Below, piece after piece: positions 53,179 to 61,719 of a stretch of 64,000 nt of DNA. The stretch is from Mucilaginibacter sp. (GTDB taxonomy: Bacteria; Bacteroidota; Bacteroidia; Sphingobacteriales; Sphingobacteriaceae). How positions within the stretch are numbered: the first letter of the stretch is position 1; every line of letters starts with the position of its first letter. Made by a program: the position numbers and the translations under genes. A model generated the notes under the pieces. That model saw only the letters and a list, made by a program, of their open reading frames with translations, was not told the DNA's origin and did no database searches. The DNA is taken from NCBI RefSeq assembly GCF_028288225.1, contig NZ_JAQBOC010000016.1:50123-114122 (forward strand). The letters run 5' to 3'.

Positions 53179-54321
53179 TTAAAATCGGGTACTTTGTGAT
53201 TTTATATCAAAAGCATCCCTTAAACCTATAGTTACAAGATTAAACGCATATACCAAAAACATAATTGCCAAACCCGGTATTATAGCCAGGTAAGCCGAAT
53301 CCATCACTATGTAACCATAGTGTTCTTTTATCATGCTGCCCCACGTTGGCATTGGCGGTTGCGCGCCAAATCCAAGGAAGCTTAGCCCCGCCTCGAGCAA
53401 TATAGCCGATGCAAAGTTTGACGATGCCAGCACCAATATCGGGCCAATTATATTTGGCAGGATATGTTTAATGATAATGCGGGTATTACTAAAACCTAAT
53501 GAGTGGGCCGCCTCAATATATTCAACCTGTTTTAAGCTTAATACCTGCCCGCGCACAAGCCGGGCTACTTCAACCCACATGGATAAGCCCACCGCTATGA
53601 AGATCTGCCATAAGCCCTTGCCTAAAGCAAATGATATGGCTATAACCAGCAACAATGCAGGCAGAGCCCACAATATATTCATCAGCCAGCTTAGGGCGGC
53701 GTCAATCCATCCCCCAAAATAACCCGCCACGGCACCAATAGTTACACCAAGCAGCATACTTATTATAACTGACATTAGCCCTACAGCCAGGGAAACCCGG
53801 GTGCCTAATATCAGGCGGCTTAACAGGTCGCGGCCATATATGTCAGTGCCGAACCAATAGGTTCTGTGAACAACCTCAGCCCCCCAGCCCCCTAAAGGGG
53901 GAACTTTTGAATATTTTGGCTCCCCCTTTAGGGGGGCTGGGGGCAATTTATATGCTTTTCGTTCAGGTTTGTCTTCGGCGCCTATGTATTCGTTTACATA
54001 GATCCACCCTTTTGAAAAGTGATAGCCTGTGATAGGAATCTCCCGGTAAAAGGATGGCTGGCCGAAAAGCATTTTAGTGAATATATTTATCGTATCAACC
54101 GGTTCGGTTTTACGGAGGCGAAGGATCATAAACTCCGATCCCGGTTTTTTTATGCTCAGCTGTATGGTCATATTATTAGCCCTGGGAGTTGAATCGGGCA
54201 TAATGAGATAACCTAGTATAGCTACCAGTAGTGTAAAAATAATTACTGCAAGCCCAGCAACAGCGATTTTATTGCGCTTAAATATCTTCCATGTACGTTG
54301 CGAGGGGCTAAGATCAGTCAA
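53179..54321 (-). CDS. OppC-like ABC transporter permease with repeat-derived insert
   Basis: The 380-residue inner-membrane protein has the OppC N-terminal segment (about 10-45), then the binding-protein-dependent permease domain from about 165 (SLAVGLMSVIISMLLGVTIG, GWIDAALSWLMNILWALPAL) and the EAA loop (EAAHSLGFSNTRIIIKHIL). It would import peptides or similar solutes. Between EYIGAEDKPERKAY and HRTYWFGTDIYGRDLLSRL is a 25-residue insert (about 125-150: KLPPAPLKGEPKYSKVPPL, GGWGAEV) that is the translation of a palindromic repeat. The other transporter subunits are not in the window. Confidence 0.88.
   Translation of the reverse strand: MTDLSPSQRTWKIFKRNKIAVAGLAVIIFTLLVAILGYLIMPDSTPRANNMTIQLSIKKPGSEFMILRLRKTEPVDTINIFTKMLFGQPSFYREIPITGYHFSKGWIYVNEYIGAEDKPERKAYKLPPAPLKGEPKYSKVPPLGGWGAEVVHRTYWFGTDIYGRDLLSRLILGTRVSLAVGLMSVIISMLLGVTIGAVAGYFGGWIDAALSWLMNILWALPALLLVIAISFALGKGLWQIFIAVGLSMWVEVARLVRGQVLSLKQVEYIEAAHSLGFSNTRIIIKHILPNIIGPILVLASSNFASAILLEAGLSFLGFGAQPPMPTWGSMIKEHYGYIVMDSAYLAIIPGLAIMFLVYAFNLVTIGLRDAFDIKSQSTRF
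53877..53947. repeat. Palindromic repeat family A, copy 3, inside the permease gene
   Basis: cagccccctaaagggggaac (53884-53903) and ctcccccctttaggggggct-like right arm (53920-53942) form the inverted pair within the reading frame. The frame is not broken. Compare copies at 493-582 and 40206-40320. Confidence 0.8.
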
Positions 54322-54355
54322 TTGCAGTTAATATTCTTTTGGGCTAAAGATAGTG

Positions 54356-54515
54356 AATGGTTGATTAAGTTGATTAGGTGAGTTGTTGATTAAGTTAGTT
54401 TGCAGCTGGTATTGGATATTTTGTGATAATATCTAACTTAAAAATTATAATTAATACCCGTACCTAACTTAATCAACCTAATCCAACTTAATCAACCCAA
54501 TCAACTAACCTACCT
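54356..54515. repeat. TTAATCAACC word arrays, family D, inverted pair
   Basis: tggttgattaagttgattag at 54358 and cctaacttaatcaacctaat at 54461 face each other across the gap between two leftward genes. The pair could fold into a long hairpin. Confidence 0.65.
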
Positions 54516-55640
54516 CACCATCCTTCCTTTCCAGTTATACTTCCCTTTGTTGCCCAGCAGGCCAATGTAAACAAAGTATACAAAATATAAGGGGATTGAT
54601 ATTGGCAGCACCATTATTAATTTAAGACGTTTAAAAAATATAGTTACCGGCAGCAACAGGGCCAGCTCGGCTAAAAATACAGTGAGATATTGCAAGCCGG
54701 ATACAATTAAATAATTGGTATCATAAAGTCCATAGCACAGGTTAGCTAATACAGACACGTTAAAAAGCCATAAGCCTACCACCAGGGCTACCACTTTTTT
54801 GTCTTTATATTTTACCGATTTTGATGCCCAGCGGCGCCTTTGCTGCATGAAACTGGACAGGTTATGTTTTGCATGGGTAAACACAACGGCATCATACCAT
54901 TTTAAAAAGCCAATTTTGCCGGGGTAGCGCTGCGCTACTTTTTGAAGCAGCAGCTCATCATCGCCCGATGCCAGGTCGTCAATACCTTTAAAGCCGCCAA
55001 CCTCGTAAAATATATCCTTGCGGTAAGCAAGGTTGGCGCCGTTACAGGTTGACGCATGTCCATTACCTATAAATGCCCCGCCCGTGGCAATAAGCGAATA
55101 AAATTCCAATGCCTGCATCCGCTCAAATAATGATTTTTCTTCAAAATAGCTCACCGGAGATGAGATCATTAAAGGCTGTTCCATTTCGTAATAGCCAACA
55201 ACAGACGACAACCATTTGCTGCCCATACGGCAATCAGCATCGGTGGCTACCATCAGCTCGCCGTTTGATAATTTTATAGCTTCGGCGATTGCTTTTTTCT
55301 TGTAGGAGTTTAACGGCTTGTCCTCATTTAACTGCAAAAGTTTCACACCTCTGTCGGCATATCTGCTGATGATCTGTGAAGTTTGGTCGGTTGAGTGATC
55401 GTCAACTATAATAATTTCGGTAAGATGTTTGGGATAATCCTGTGCTAAAATATCCTCGATAGTTAAATGGATGCTTTCAGCCTCGTTTCGGGCGGCAATC
55501 ATTACGGTTACTTTTGTTGTAAAGCCTTCAAGCTTTATCAGGGGGCGTTTTATGGCGTTCCATCCTGTTATCAGGAAGGCTACTACACACAGAAATAAAC
55601 CTGTAAGTAAAAAGGACGCGGTACTAAGAATTACGATCAA
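54510..55640 (-). CDS. Membrane glycosyltransferase family 2 (processive type)
   Basis: The 376-residue protein has an N-terminal helix (about 3-27), the GT2 site with IIIVDDHSTDQ and the DxD Asp134, Asp136 (VATDADCRMGSKWL), GDDEL as base region, and Gln267-Arg270-Trp271 (QQRRRW), followed by two or three membrane helices. The QxxRW motif is typical of processive beta-glycosyltransferases. It overlaps the upstream membrane gene by 17 bp, so the two are made together, perhaps for glycan or glycolipid synthesis. Confidence 0.88.
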   Translation of the reverse strand: MIVILSTASFLLTGLFLCVVAFLITGWNAIKRPLIKLEGFTTKVTVMIAARNEAESIHLTIEDILAQDYPKHLTEIIIVDDHSTDQTSQIISRYADRGVKLLQLNEDKPLNSYKKKAIAEAIKLSNGELMVATDADCRMGSKWLSSVVGYYEMEQPLMISSPVSYFEEKSLFERMQALEFYSLIATGGAFIGNGHASTCNGANLAYRKDIFYEVGGFKGIDDLASGDDELLLQKVAQRYPGKIGFLKWYDAVVFTHAKHNLSSFMQQRRRWASKSVKYKDKKVVALVVGLWLFNVSVLANLCYGLYDTNYLIVSGLQYLTVFLAELALLLPVTIFFKRLKLIMVLPISIPLYFVYFVYIGLLGNKGKYNWKGRMVR

Positions 55641-56598
55641 AGAATTTTAATTTAAAAACAAATATAGACCCTAAAACAGCAGGAATAATCAGATTAATAA
55701 TATAGATAAGCGAAACCGCCACCACAATGGCAATATGCTGATCGGTTACATAACTAAAAAGCTTATCGGCAGTAATGCTCCGAACACCAATATCAAGCAG
55801 GTCAAGCGACGGTATAGCCGACTGGATAAAGAAGAAAACAAACATGAGCAATGACATTTGGTAAAGCGGGATCTGCGGGATCAGCAGATGGATGATAAGA
55901 TAATACTGAAAGGTAAAAACAAAAAACCGGGCCAGGCAAAACCACATGATATTTAAAAGCTGATTGGTTTTATAGTTGCCCATAATATCAAAAAAGCGGT
56001 GGTATTTATGAAGGAACTTTACCCTGTTAAGTAAGAATACCATCCATTGAATGTTAAAATAAAAGGTAAGCATTATTGCCATAAATACCGCTGCCACAAC
56101 TACTACGCACAGCATTATCCAGTCTTTCGGGTGGATAAACGTAAACAGGAACCAGACCGAAGCGGCCGCCCCTAAAACATTGGTGATAACATTTTGCCCG
56201 AACGCGCCAACAGCCATTGCAAAAACGCCGTGGATGCGTTTGCGGTTTGGCAAAAACATTACGCGGCCGCCATATTCGCCGATACGATTAGGGGTAAATA
56301 CCGCCCAGGTTAAACCACAAAACACGGCTTCAATAGCTTTCCATACAGACATGGGCGACAATTTCCGGGTTAAATGCCACCACTTTAATGATTCAAGTAC
56401 CCAGTTAAGGATCATCAGGAGCACCACACAAGCCATGGTGATAACCACTTTGTTGTAAGTAACGTGTGCTACAAGACCTTCAAATTTGTGAATGTTATCG
56501 TTATTTTTTAAAATACGATGATATATAAACCAGAAAGCGAGAACTAATATGCCAAGTTTAAGGAGGTAAGAAAGTAATTTTTTAGTGCGGGCAGTCAA
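55624..56598 (-). CDS. Flippase-like integral membrane protein (UPF0104/LPG synthase TM family)
   Basis: The 324-residue protein has about eight membrane helices and resembles the lysylphosphatidylglycerol synthase membrane region/AglD family: WAVFTPNRIGEYGGRVMFLP is the conserved loop with IGEYGGR. These proteins are thought to move or bind lipid-linked sugars or lipids. It overlaps the downstream glycosyltransferase by 17 bp, which supports a shared task in lipid-linked glycan handling. Confidence 0.85.
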   Translation of the reverse strand: MTARTKKLLSYLLKLGILVLAFWFIYHRILKNNDNIHKFEGLVAHVTYNKVVITMACVVLLMILNWVLESLKWWHLTRKLSPMSVWKAIEAVFCGLTWAVFTPNRIGEYGGRVMFLPNRKRIHGVFAMAVGAFGQNVITNVLGAAASVWFLFTFIHPKDWIMLCVVVVAAVFMAIMLTFYFNIQWMVFLLNRVKFLHKYHRFFDIMGNYKTNQLLNIMWFCLARFFVFTFQYYLIIHLLIPQIPLYQMSLLMFVFFFIQSAIPSLDLLDIGVRSITADKLFSYVTDQHIAIVVAVSLIYIINLIIPAVLGSIFVFKLKFFDRNS

Positions 56599-56633
56599 AG
56601 GCAGAATATTTTGTGCAATGTTACGAGAATGAT

Positions 56634-56765
56634 TTCGGAATTCGGATGTTCGATTTCGGATTTGTTTTGATTTGAGAATTGTTTTGATTCCGGAAACAAT
56701 AATTTGAATGTTCGATTTTTCAATCTAAAAATCCTTCTAAATGCGAAATCGAACATCCGAAATCC
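56634..56765. repeat. TTCGGATGTTCGATTTCGG words, family E, inverted pair
   Basis: attcggatgttcgatttcgg at 56640 and gcgaaatcgaacatccgaaa at 56743 are inverted and can fold. Related text is at 29862-29935 and 39018-39056. It lies between two leftward genes. Confidence 0.65.
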
Positions 56766-56776
56766 GATATTTCCCC

Positions 56777-57622
56777 TTACTTCATTCTCCCTTTCAAAAA
56801 GGCGATAGTTTTCCCGTAGGCTATTTTCGTTGCTTCGCTGTTATAGGCGGGATTGCTTGGGTTGGCAAAGCCGTGGTCGGCATCGAATTTGTTAACCATT
56901 AGCTTTTTGCCGGCTGTTTTCATATCAGCTTCAAATTTGGCTACTACCTTTGGGTTTATCCATTGATCCTTGTTGGCAAAATTACCAAGCACGTCGCAAT
57001 GCAGTGTTTTTAGCTTATTCACATCCTGCTCGGGCATGCCATAATACATTACACAGCCGGCTGCTTGTTTGCCGGCAAGTAAACTTGTTTGCAAGCTCCA
57101 TCCACCGCCAAAGCACCAGCCAATAGTAGTAATATGAGCTTTGGGGCCAACATAAGCAATTGCACCGTTTATAATGGCTTTTGCGCGCTCGTCGGTTACG
57201 CTTTTCATAAATTTCCCGGCATCCTGCTGATTCGTGGCCACTTTGCCATCGTAAAGGTCGAGGTCGATAACGGTTACATTACCCAGGTCGTTATAAATTT
57301 TTTCCGATTCTTTTTTAACCCAGTCGTTAAGACCCCACCATTCGTGTATTACAAGCAGGTAATTATTGGTTGGGCTTTTTGCCTTTAGCTCATAAGCGTT
57401 AGCTGTTTTACCATCGGCAGTTTTGTAGGTAATAGCTTTGCCAATACTGCTTTGAAAATGCAAAGGCAACGGACTTTTGTGTGACATGCGAAACATTTTA
57501 TTTGATGCAAGCATGGCAAATTGCTGAGTAGCCGATGGATTGCTGCAGCAAACAGTCTTACTTTGGCTGAATGCGAGAGCTCCGCAGAAAAGGAGCGCGG
57601 TTAGGAGTAAAAACTTTTTCAT
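56777..57622 (-). CDS. Exported dienelactone hydrolase family protein
   Basis: The 281-residue alpha/beta hydrolase has a Sec signal peptide (MKKFLLLTALLFCGALAFSQ), Glu94 in VIHEWWGLND, the nucleophile Cys170 in GWCFGGGWSL, Asp219 (NKDQWI) and His250 (DADHGFANPSN), the usual Cys-Asp-His triad of dienelactone hydrolases. The signal peptide places it in the periplasm, unlike the cytoplasmic chlorocatechol enzymes, so the substrate is probably another ester or lactone. Confidence 0.88.
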   Translation of the reverse strand: MKKFLLLTALLFCGALAFSQSKTVCCSNPSATQQFAMLASNKMFRMSHKSPLPLHFQSSIGKAITYKTADGKTANAYELKAKSPTNNYLLVIHEWWGLNDWVKKESEKIYNDLGNVTVIDLDLYDGKVATNQQDAGKFMKSVTDERAKAIINGAIAYVGPKAHITTIGWCFGGGWSLQTSLLAGKQAAGCVMYYGMPEQDVNKLKTLHCDVLGNFANKDQWINPKVVAKFEADMKTAGKKLMVNKFDADHGFANPSNPAYNSEATKIAYGKTIAFLKGRMK

Positions 57623-57766
57623 GGCCGTATATTTTTTTAATTTTTCCTGAGTTTAAATGAATGGTTGAACAACCAATATCGGGATAATTTTGTTTGATGT
57701 TAATGGTGATTAAATTTGGCTTGACTTTGATTATTTTGCGCGAATTAAAAACTATAACCTTACTAC

Positions 57767-58450
57767 ATGGATCCTGAATTTATAACCTACCAGAAATTTA
57801 ATGAGATAGCGCTGGCCAATGAGCTTGCTGAGTTGTTGGAAGAACATAGCGTAATCTACTTGGTTGAAGAAGATTCATTAACCTTTAACCCTTCATTCGC
57901 TTTAAACGATGAGCTTTCAAAGGACTATGCGGTAAAGATTAAAGCAAAGGACTTTGAGCAGGTAAATGAGTTATTAAAACAACAGGCAAACGAAAATTTT
58001 GGCGAAGTAGAAAAGGATTATTACCTTTTTGATTTTACCGATGATGAACTTAAAGACGTTGTGGTTAAAGCAGATAAATGGAGTGCTTTTGATGTACAAC
58101 TTGCCCGGAAATTACTTGCAGAAAGAGGAAAGGCTGTAAGCGATTCGGAAATAGCAGATATAGAAGAAAAAAGAATTGAAGAGTTAAAAGAGCCGGAACC
58201 ATCACAACTTACATGGGTTATACTTGGTTACCTTATCGCTATAGGATCGCTGGCTATGCCATTTTTTATCAGTATAATCGGACTTTTTATTGGCTGGTAT
58301 TTAAAATCATCAAAAAAAACCTTGCCTAATGGCGAACGGGTTTATGAATATTCGGAGCGGGACAGGTGGCATGGCGCGGTTATGTTTTATATTTCAGTTG
58401 TAGCTTTGATCCTTAGTGTGATATACCGGGTGACGCGGGAGATTAATTAA
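57767..58450 (+). CDS. DUF2007-like protein with C-terminal membrane helices
   Basis: The 227-residue protein has a soluble N-terminal DUF2007-like region (about 1-75, MDPEFITYQKFNEIALANEL and KIKAKDFEQVNELLKQQA), a helical section with FDVQLARKLLAERGKAVSDS that recalls other DUF2007 proteins, and two membrane helices (about 148-172 and 203-222) separated by a short polar loop. The role of the family is unknown. It is a single gene before a long gap. Confidence 0.7.
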   Translation: MDPEFITYQKFNEIALANELAELLEEHSVIYLVEEDSLTFNPSFALNDELSKDYAVKIKAKDFEQVNELLKQQANENFGEVEKDYYLFDFTDDELKDVVVKADKWSAFDVQLARKLLAERGKAVSDSEIADIEEKRIEELKEPEPSQLTWVILGYLIAIGSLAMPFFISIIGLFIGWYLKSSKKTLPNGERVYEYSERDRWHGAVMFYISVVALILSVIYRVTREIN

Positions 58451-58998
58451 ATAAGCGGCTGATCCGGCGGGGTTTGGCTAAAGCTTCGACCTGCGCTAAT
58501 GTATTACGACCTTTCAGGCCTTTAACATTGTAGTGGAACCAAAAACATCAAGGCCAAGGCGACATATAATAGCGCAGGTCGAAGGCCTGCGGGGAGTTGT
58601 CCTATCAAACATGCTAATAAAGTCAGACGTTTAGTTATCGCCGTTTTCTACCGATTATTGGTACTGCTATTTTTTAAAAGCGATTTCCCTGATGTGTGAA
58701 TGTGCGGATGTGCGAATATGCAGATGTGCGGATGGAGAGAAACGCGGATGTGCGGGTTTTCGCGCGTTTGTTTGTATTGTCAACAAGCGGATGAAGCTGC
58801 GGGGGCTGGTCATTGGTGAATAGTTAAAGAGCCTCCGCCCCAAGGGAGGGAATTATACAAGGATTTGGCTTTCAACTTATTCCACGCAATGGTCTATGGA
58901 CAATCGACTATGGAACTCCCCTGCCAACTCAAAATTTCCAACTTTTTTAACTAATAGCCAATTATACAGATAATAACAAAATTAACGTTCTTTGCTGT
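58451..58998. other. 548-bp gap with a 101-bp inverted element and other repeat words
   Basis: CTTCGACCTGCGCTA (58484-58498) and its exact complement (58570-58584) enclose a 101-bp element. After it come gatgtgcgg words (58693-58760, also at 22365-22470), ctggtcattggtgaa (58806-58820) and a family C copy (58888-58916). No gene was seen in the gap. Confidence 0.65.
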
Positions 58999-59904
58999 AT
59001 GGGCAGGTTCATCATCACTTTTATATTTAGTTTCATTATAGCATCTGCATTTGCCCAGGAAAGGAAGCCAATCATTGCATTTACCAGCGATACGCAGGAA
59101 CCCATGTGGGTTGAAAAACTGCTTCTTAAATCAAACCATAACCAAAAAGCTACCGAAATGATCTTTAAGGATGTTAATGTTATCCATCCTGCCGCTTTGT
59201 TTATCCTTGGTGACGTGGTGTCATTGGGTTACAAAACTAAAAAGTGGACCATGATCGACAGGTATATTAAGCAGTGCACACAGAACTCCATACCGATTTA
59301 TGCCACGCTTGGGAACCATGAACTGATGTTTAATGCCCATAAGGGGACCAAAAACTTTCAAACCAGGTTCCCGATGTATAATCCGGCCGGCTATACAGAG
59401 ATAATAGATTCTGTGGCGGTAGTTCTGCTGAATTCAAATTTCAGTAAAATGACAACCGCCGCGATCCTGGCGCAGGACAATTGGTATAGCAGCATAATTA
59501 AAAAACTGGATGCCGACGAGGCCATTAAGTTTATCATAGTTGGTTGTCATCACTCGCCTTACACAAACAGCAAAATTGTAAAACCTTCAATGGAAGTACG
59601 GCAGAACTTTGTGCCGGTTTTTATCAATTCAAAAAAATGCGTGCTTTTTCTTTCCGGGCACTCGCATAACTTCGAGCGTTTTAACATGCAGGGAAAATAT
59701 TTCCTGGTGATAGGCGGCGGAGGCGGGCTTCACCAGCCTTTACGTGCAGCAAACGAACTAACCCACGACCTTTCTGCCACCTATAAACCCATGTTTCATT
59801 ATTTGGCGGTAATGCGCAGCCATGATTCATTACAGCTGGTATCCCGGCAGCTTAAGCCGGATTTTTCAGGGTTTAAGGATGGATTAGTGTTTACGGTGCG
59901 ATAA
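58999..59904 (+). CDS. Secreted metallophosphoesterase
   Basis: The 301-residue protein has a signal peptide (to AFAQ, residue 20) and the calcineurin-like motifs: Asp31 (FTSDTQ), Gly71-Asp72 (ILGDVVSL), Gly105-Asn106-His107 (LGNHELM), VGCHHSPY and GHSHNFERF. The metal ligands are complete. It acts outside the cytoplasm on phosphate esters or phosphodiesters; the substrate is unknown. An acid phosphatase- or UDP-sugar hydrolase-like use is possible. Confidence 0.88.
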   Translation: MGRFIITFIFSFIIASAFAQERKPIIAFTSDTQEPMWVEKLLLKSNHNQKATEMIFKDVNVIHPAALFILGDVVSLGYKTKKWTMIDRYIKQCTQNSIPIYATLGNHELMFNAHKGTKNFQTRFPMYNPAGYTEIIDSVAVVLLNSNFSKMTTAAILAQDNWYSSIIKKLDADEAIKFIIVGCHHSPYTNSKIVKPSMEVRQNFVPVFINSKKCVLFLSGHSHNFERFNMQGKYFLVIGGGGGLHQPLRAANELTHDLSATYKPMFHYLAVMRSHDSLQLVSRQLKPDFSGFKDGLVFTVR

Positions 59905-60541
59905 ATTTAGCCGGCTGTATAATGGGGATATTTATAGTAACAGCACATATATGCTTACAAAAATTGCATAAGCTACTGTCCGCAATTTTAATAATAATAG
60001 TGGCATTCCCGCTGATAGAAGCGGTCGCGCTTTACACTAATACTCCGCCAGTTGGCGGACTTAGGCGCAATTTTGCAAACCAGTAACCCGCTGCAAAATC
60101 ACCGCCCACTGCAAACTATTAACTGCCAACTTAAAAAAAGCCGGTATCCGTTCCTATCGCTAATGCGGGCATTTTGGTTAAATAAAGCTTGTTGGTTGTG
60201 CTACTGTAAAGTTGGCTATTTAGTATGGGGGGTAACAAGCCGGAAAATTTGCGGCCAATGTCATTAAGTTAAAGTTAAGCATTTTTAGCCCTCCTTGTGC
60301 GCAGCGCAAAGGGAGGGCAGGTCCATCCGCCGGCTAGCGGAGTCGATCGCGTGGGTAAATCTGCAGGCGATATTAACGTAAATGCATCAACGCAAATACA
60401 TTTGCGTAAACGCATGGCGCAGAGTTTACTCACCCGGCGAGGCTACGCCCGTCGACTCTCTTCGCTGCGCGTAAAGAGGTGGGGAATAATATTTTTAACT
60501 AATGACATTGGGCTTACGGCCGCAGGGGGAGCACAGCAATA
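59905..60541. other. 637-bp gap with a palindromic element (60249-60533)
   Basis: Left GCGGCCAATGTCATTAAG (60251-60268) and a matching inverted end with AATGACATTGG and GCGGCC text (60501-60532) enclose 280 bp that contain a ccctcc...ggaggg stem and gccagttggcgga-like words. The size, inverted ends and lack of a coding frame fit a small non-autonomous element. Target duplications were not found by eye. No gene was seen in the rest of the gap. Confidence 0.55.
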
Positions 60542-60748
60542 TTATTTAATTACTTCATAATGCTTCTCAACTTCTTTAAGTATATCCAAATGTAAACTAT
60601 AATCAATTAAAATTAAGCTTATTGGCAAGTCTCTGGGCTCTTCAAAATATTCAAATAACGATTTACAACTGGTTTCAAAATATTGCAGATATTTTTCCAT
60701 TATTTCTGTTATCAATACATTGTAAGCTTGAAATGTGTTTTTATTCAT
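60542..60748 (-). CDS. Small hypothetical protein (68 aa)
   Basis: ATG 60748 opens MNKNTFQAYNVLITEIMEKY, then LQYFETSCKSLFEYFEEPRD and LPISLILIDYSLHLDILKEV, ending at 60542. It is an alpha-helical, mostly acidic protein with no known family. The codon use looks coding, and no repeat interrupts it. It is isolated, so function cannot be inferred. Confidence 0.55.
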   Translation of the reverse strand: MNKNTFQAYNVLITEIMEKYLQYFETSCKSLFEYFEEPRDLPISLILIDYSLHLDILKEVEKHYEVIK

Positions 60749-61142
60749 TGTAATAGCTAGTTAAGTTCGGACTAATTTATAATTAATATTCCAGTTATCA
60801 AAGCCCTGTATTTAACTGATATATAAGAAGATTTTCGCGGGACTTGCTTATGCTTGCTCCTAAACTTATTTTCGCCCTCGTTGATGTTGTCACCAATAAG
60901 ACGGATGAAGCCGGTTGTTTACATCGCAAAAGATGCATTGACGACCACGTATATATCATGAACATCGCGGTATGTTGCCGACAAAATCAACACAGGTGGG
61001 ACAAAGGCAGAGCCGGGTAAGCCGAAAGGCACGCCACAAAGACCCTGCCTTCCGGAAAGTGCATAGCAAATGCATTGCCTGTTTAAATATAAGCGGCTGG
61101 TTGTAATTTGGGATGATTGCCTGATAAAAGCTTCGGAATGCC
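60749..61142. other. 394-bp gap without a gene
   Basis: The gap includes one copy of the TTGTTG/GTTGTCACC repeat (60878-60905) and some short words, but no open frame that looks coding. It lies between two small leftward genes. Confidence 0.4.
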
Positions 61143-61331
61143 TTAAATGCTAAAGCTTTTGTTTTTGGCGGTAAGCTTTAAAATTTTTTCGGAAATGCCA
61201 ATGGTGTTACCCGTTTCTTTAAGCTGCTCAGTAGAAACGTCGTATTTTTTTGACCAATATTCATCTTCTGAATTTGCTTTCATCTGAGAAATTTCCCTGT
61301 TTTGGTTTTTATTTTTTACGTTAGTTTCCAT
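61143..61331 (-). CDS. DUF3606 family small protein
   Basis: The 62-residue protein has the DUF3606 pattern of two short helices around a YW-x-KKYDVSTEQL turn (SEDEYWSKKYDVSTEQLKET) and an IGISEKILKLTAKN end. The family is common near alpha-proteobacterial and Bacteroidota genes and its role is unknown. The length is normal for the family. Another ATG 51 bp further in would cut off the charged N-terminus. Confidence 0.7.
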   Translation of the reverse strand: METNVKNKNQNREISQMKANSEDEYWSKKYDVSTEQLKETGNTIGISEKILKLTAKNKSFSI

Positions 61332-61719
61332 AGTTGATAATTTTAAGGGTACAATTATTGAACTGGTAAAACGATATTAGATAAGTATTCAAAATTAACA
61401 ACCGTAAATTAACACATGGTTGTCTTTGTGTTAATTTAATGTTAACTACTGAGCGCCGGGGCATGGGTCTCAATTTAATAGTCAATACCCTTTTTGCCCT
61501 TATTGGTGTTGTCACCATAGGCGGAGTCTTTAGCCAGCAGATAGGAACTTGTACGTTGAAGAATGGGGGCAACTGTTCCGGTTTGTACAATTTTGAGGTT
61601 TGGAGGAATATTAGCTTTGCAGCTTAAATTTAAGCTACGGGAACAGGTTTTTGGCAATTAATTGGTATCAATAACAGTGCGCCCGTATGAAATTGAATGT
61701 TTAATGATAACTTTATACT
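61332..61719. other. 388-bp gap without a convincing gene
   Basis: The region between the DUF3606 gene and the AraC gene holds a TTGTTGGTGTTGTCACC-type repeat copy (61490-61520). Two overlapping open frames exist in opposite directions, but both run through the repeat and lack family signal, so I reject them. A promoter for the AraC gene should lie near 61640-61700. Confidence 0.4.

Noticed and set aside
60052..60560. Plus-strand frames in the 59.9-60.5 kb gap
   Set aside because: They consist mainly of repeat text and the palindromic element, with no protein-family pattern.
61439..61657. Two overlapping open frames in opposite directions
   Set aside because: Both run through the TTGTTGGTGTTGTCACC repeat, neither has a family pattern, and the + frame's ATG is inside AT-rich spacer.
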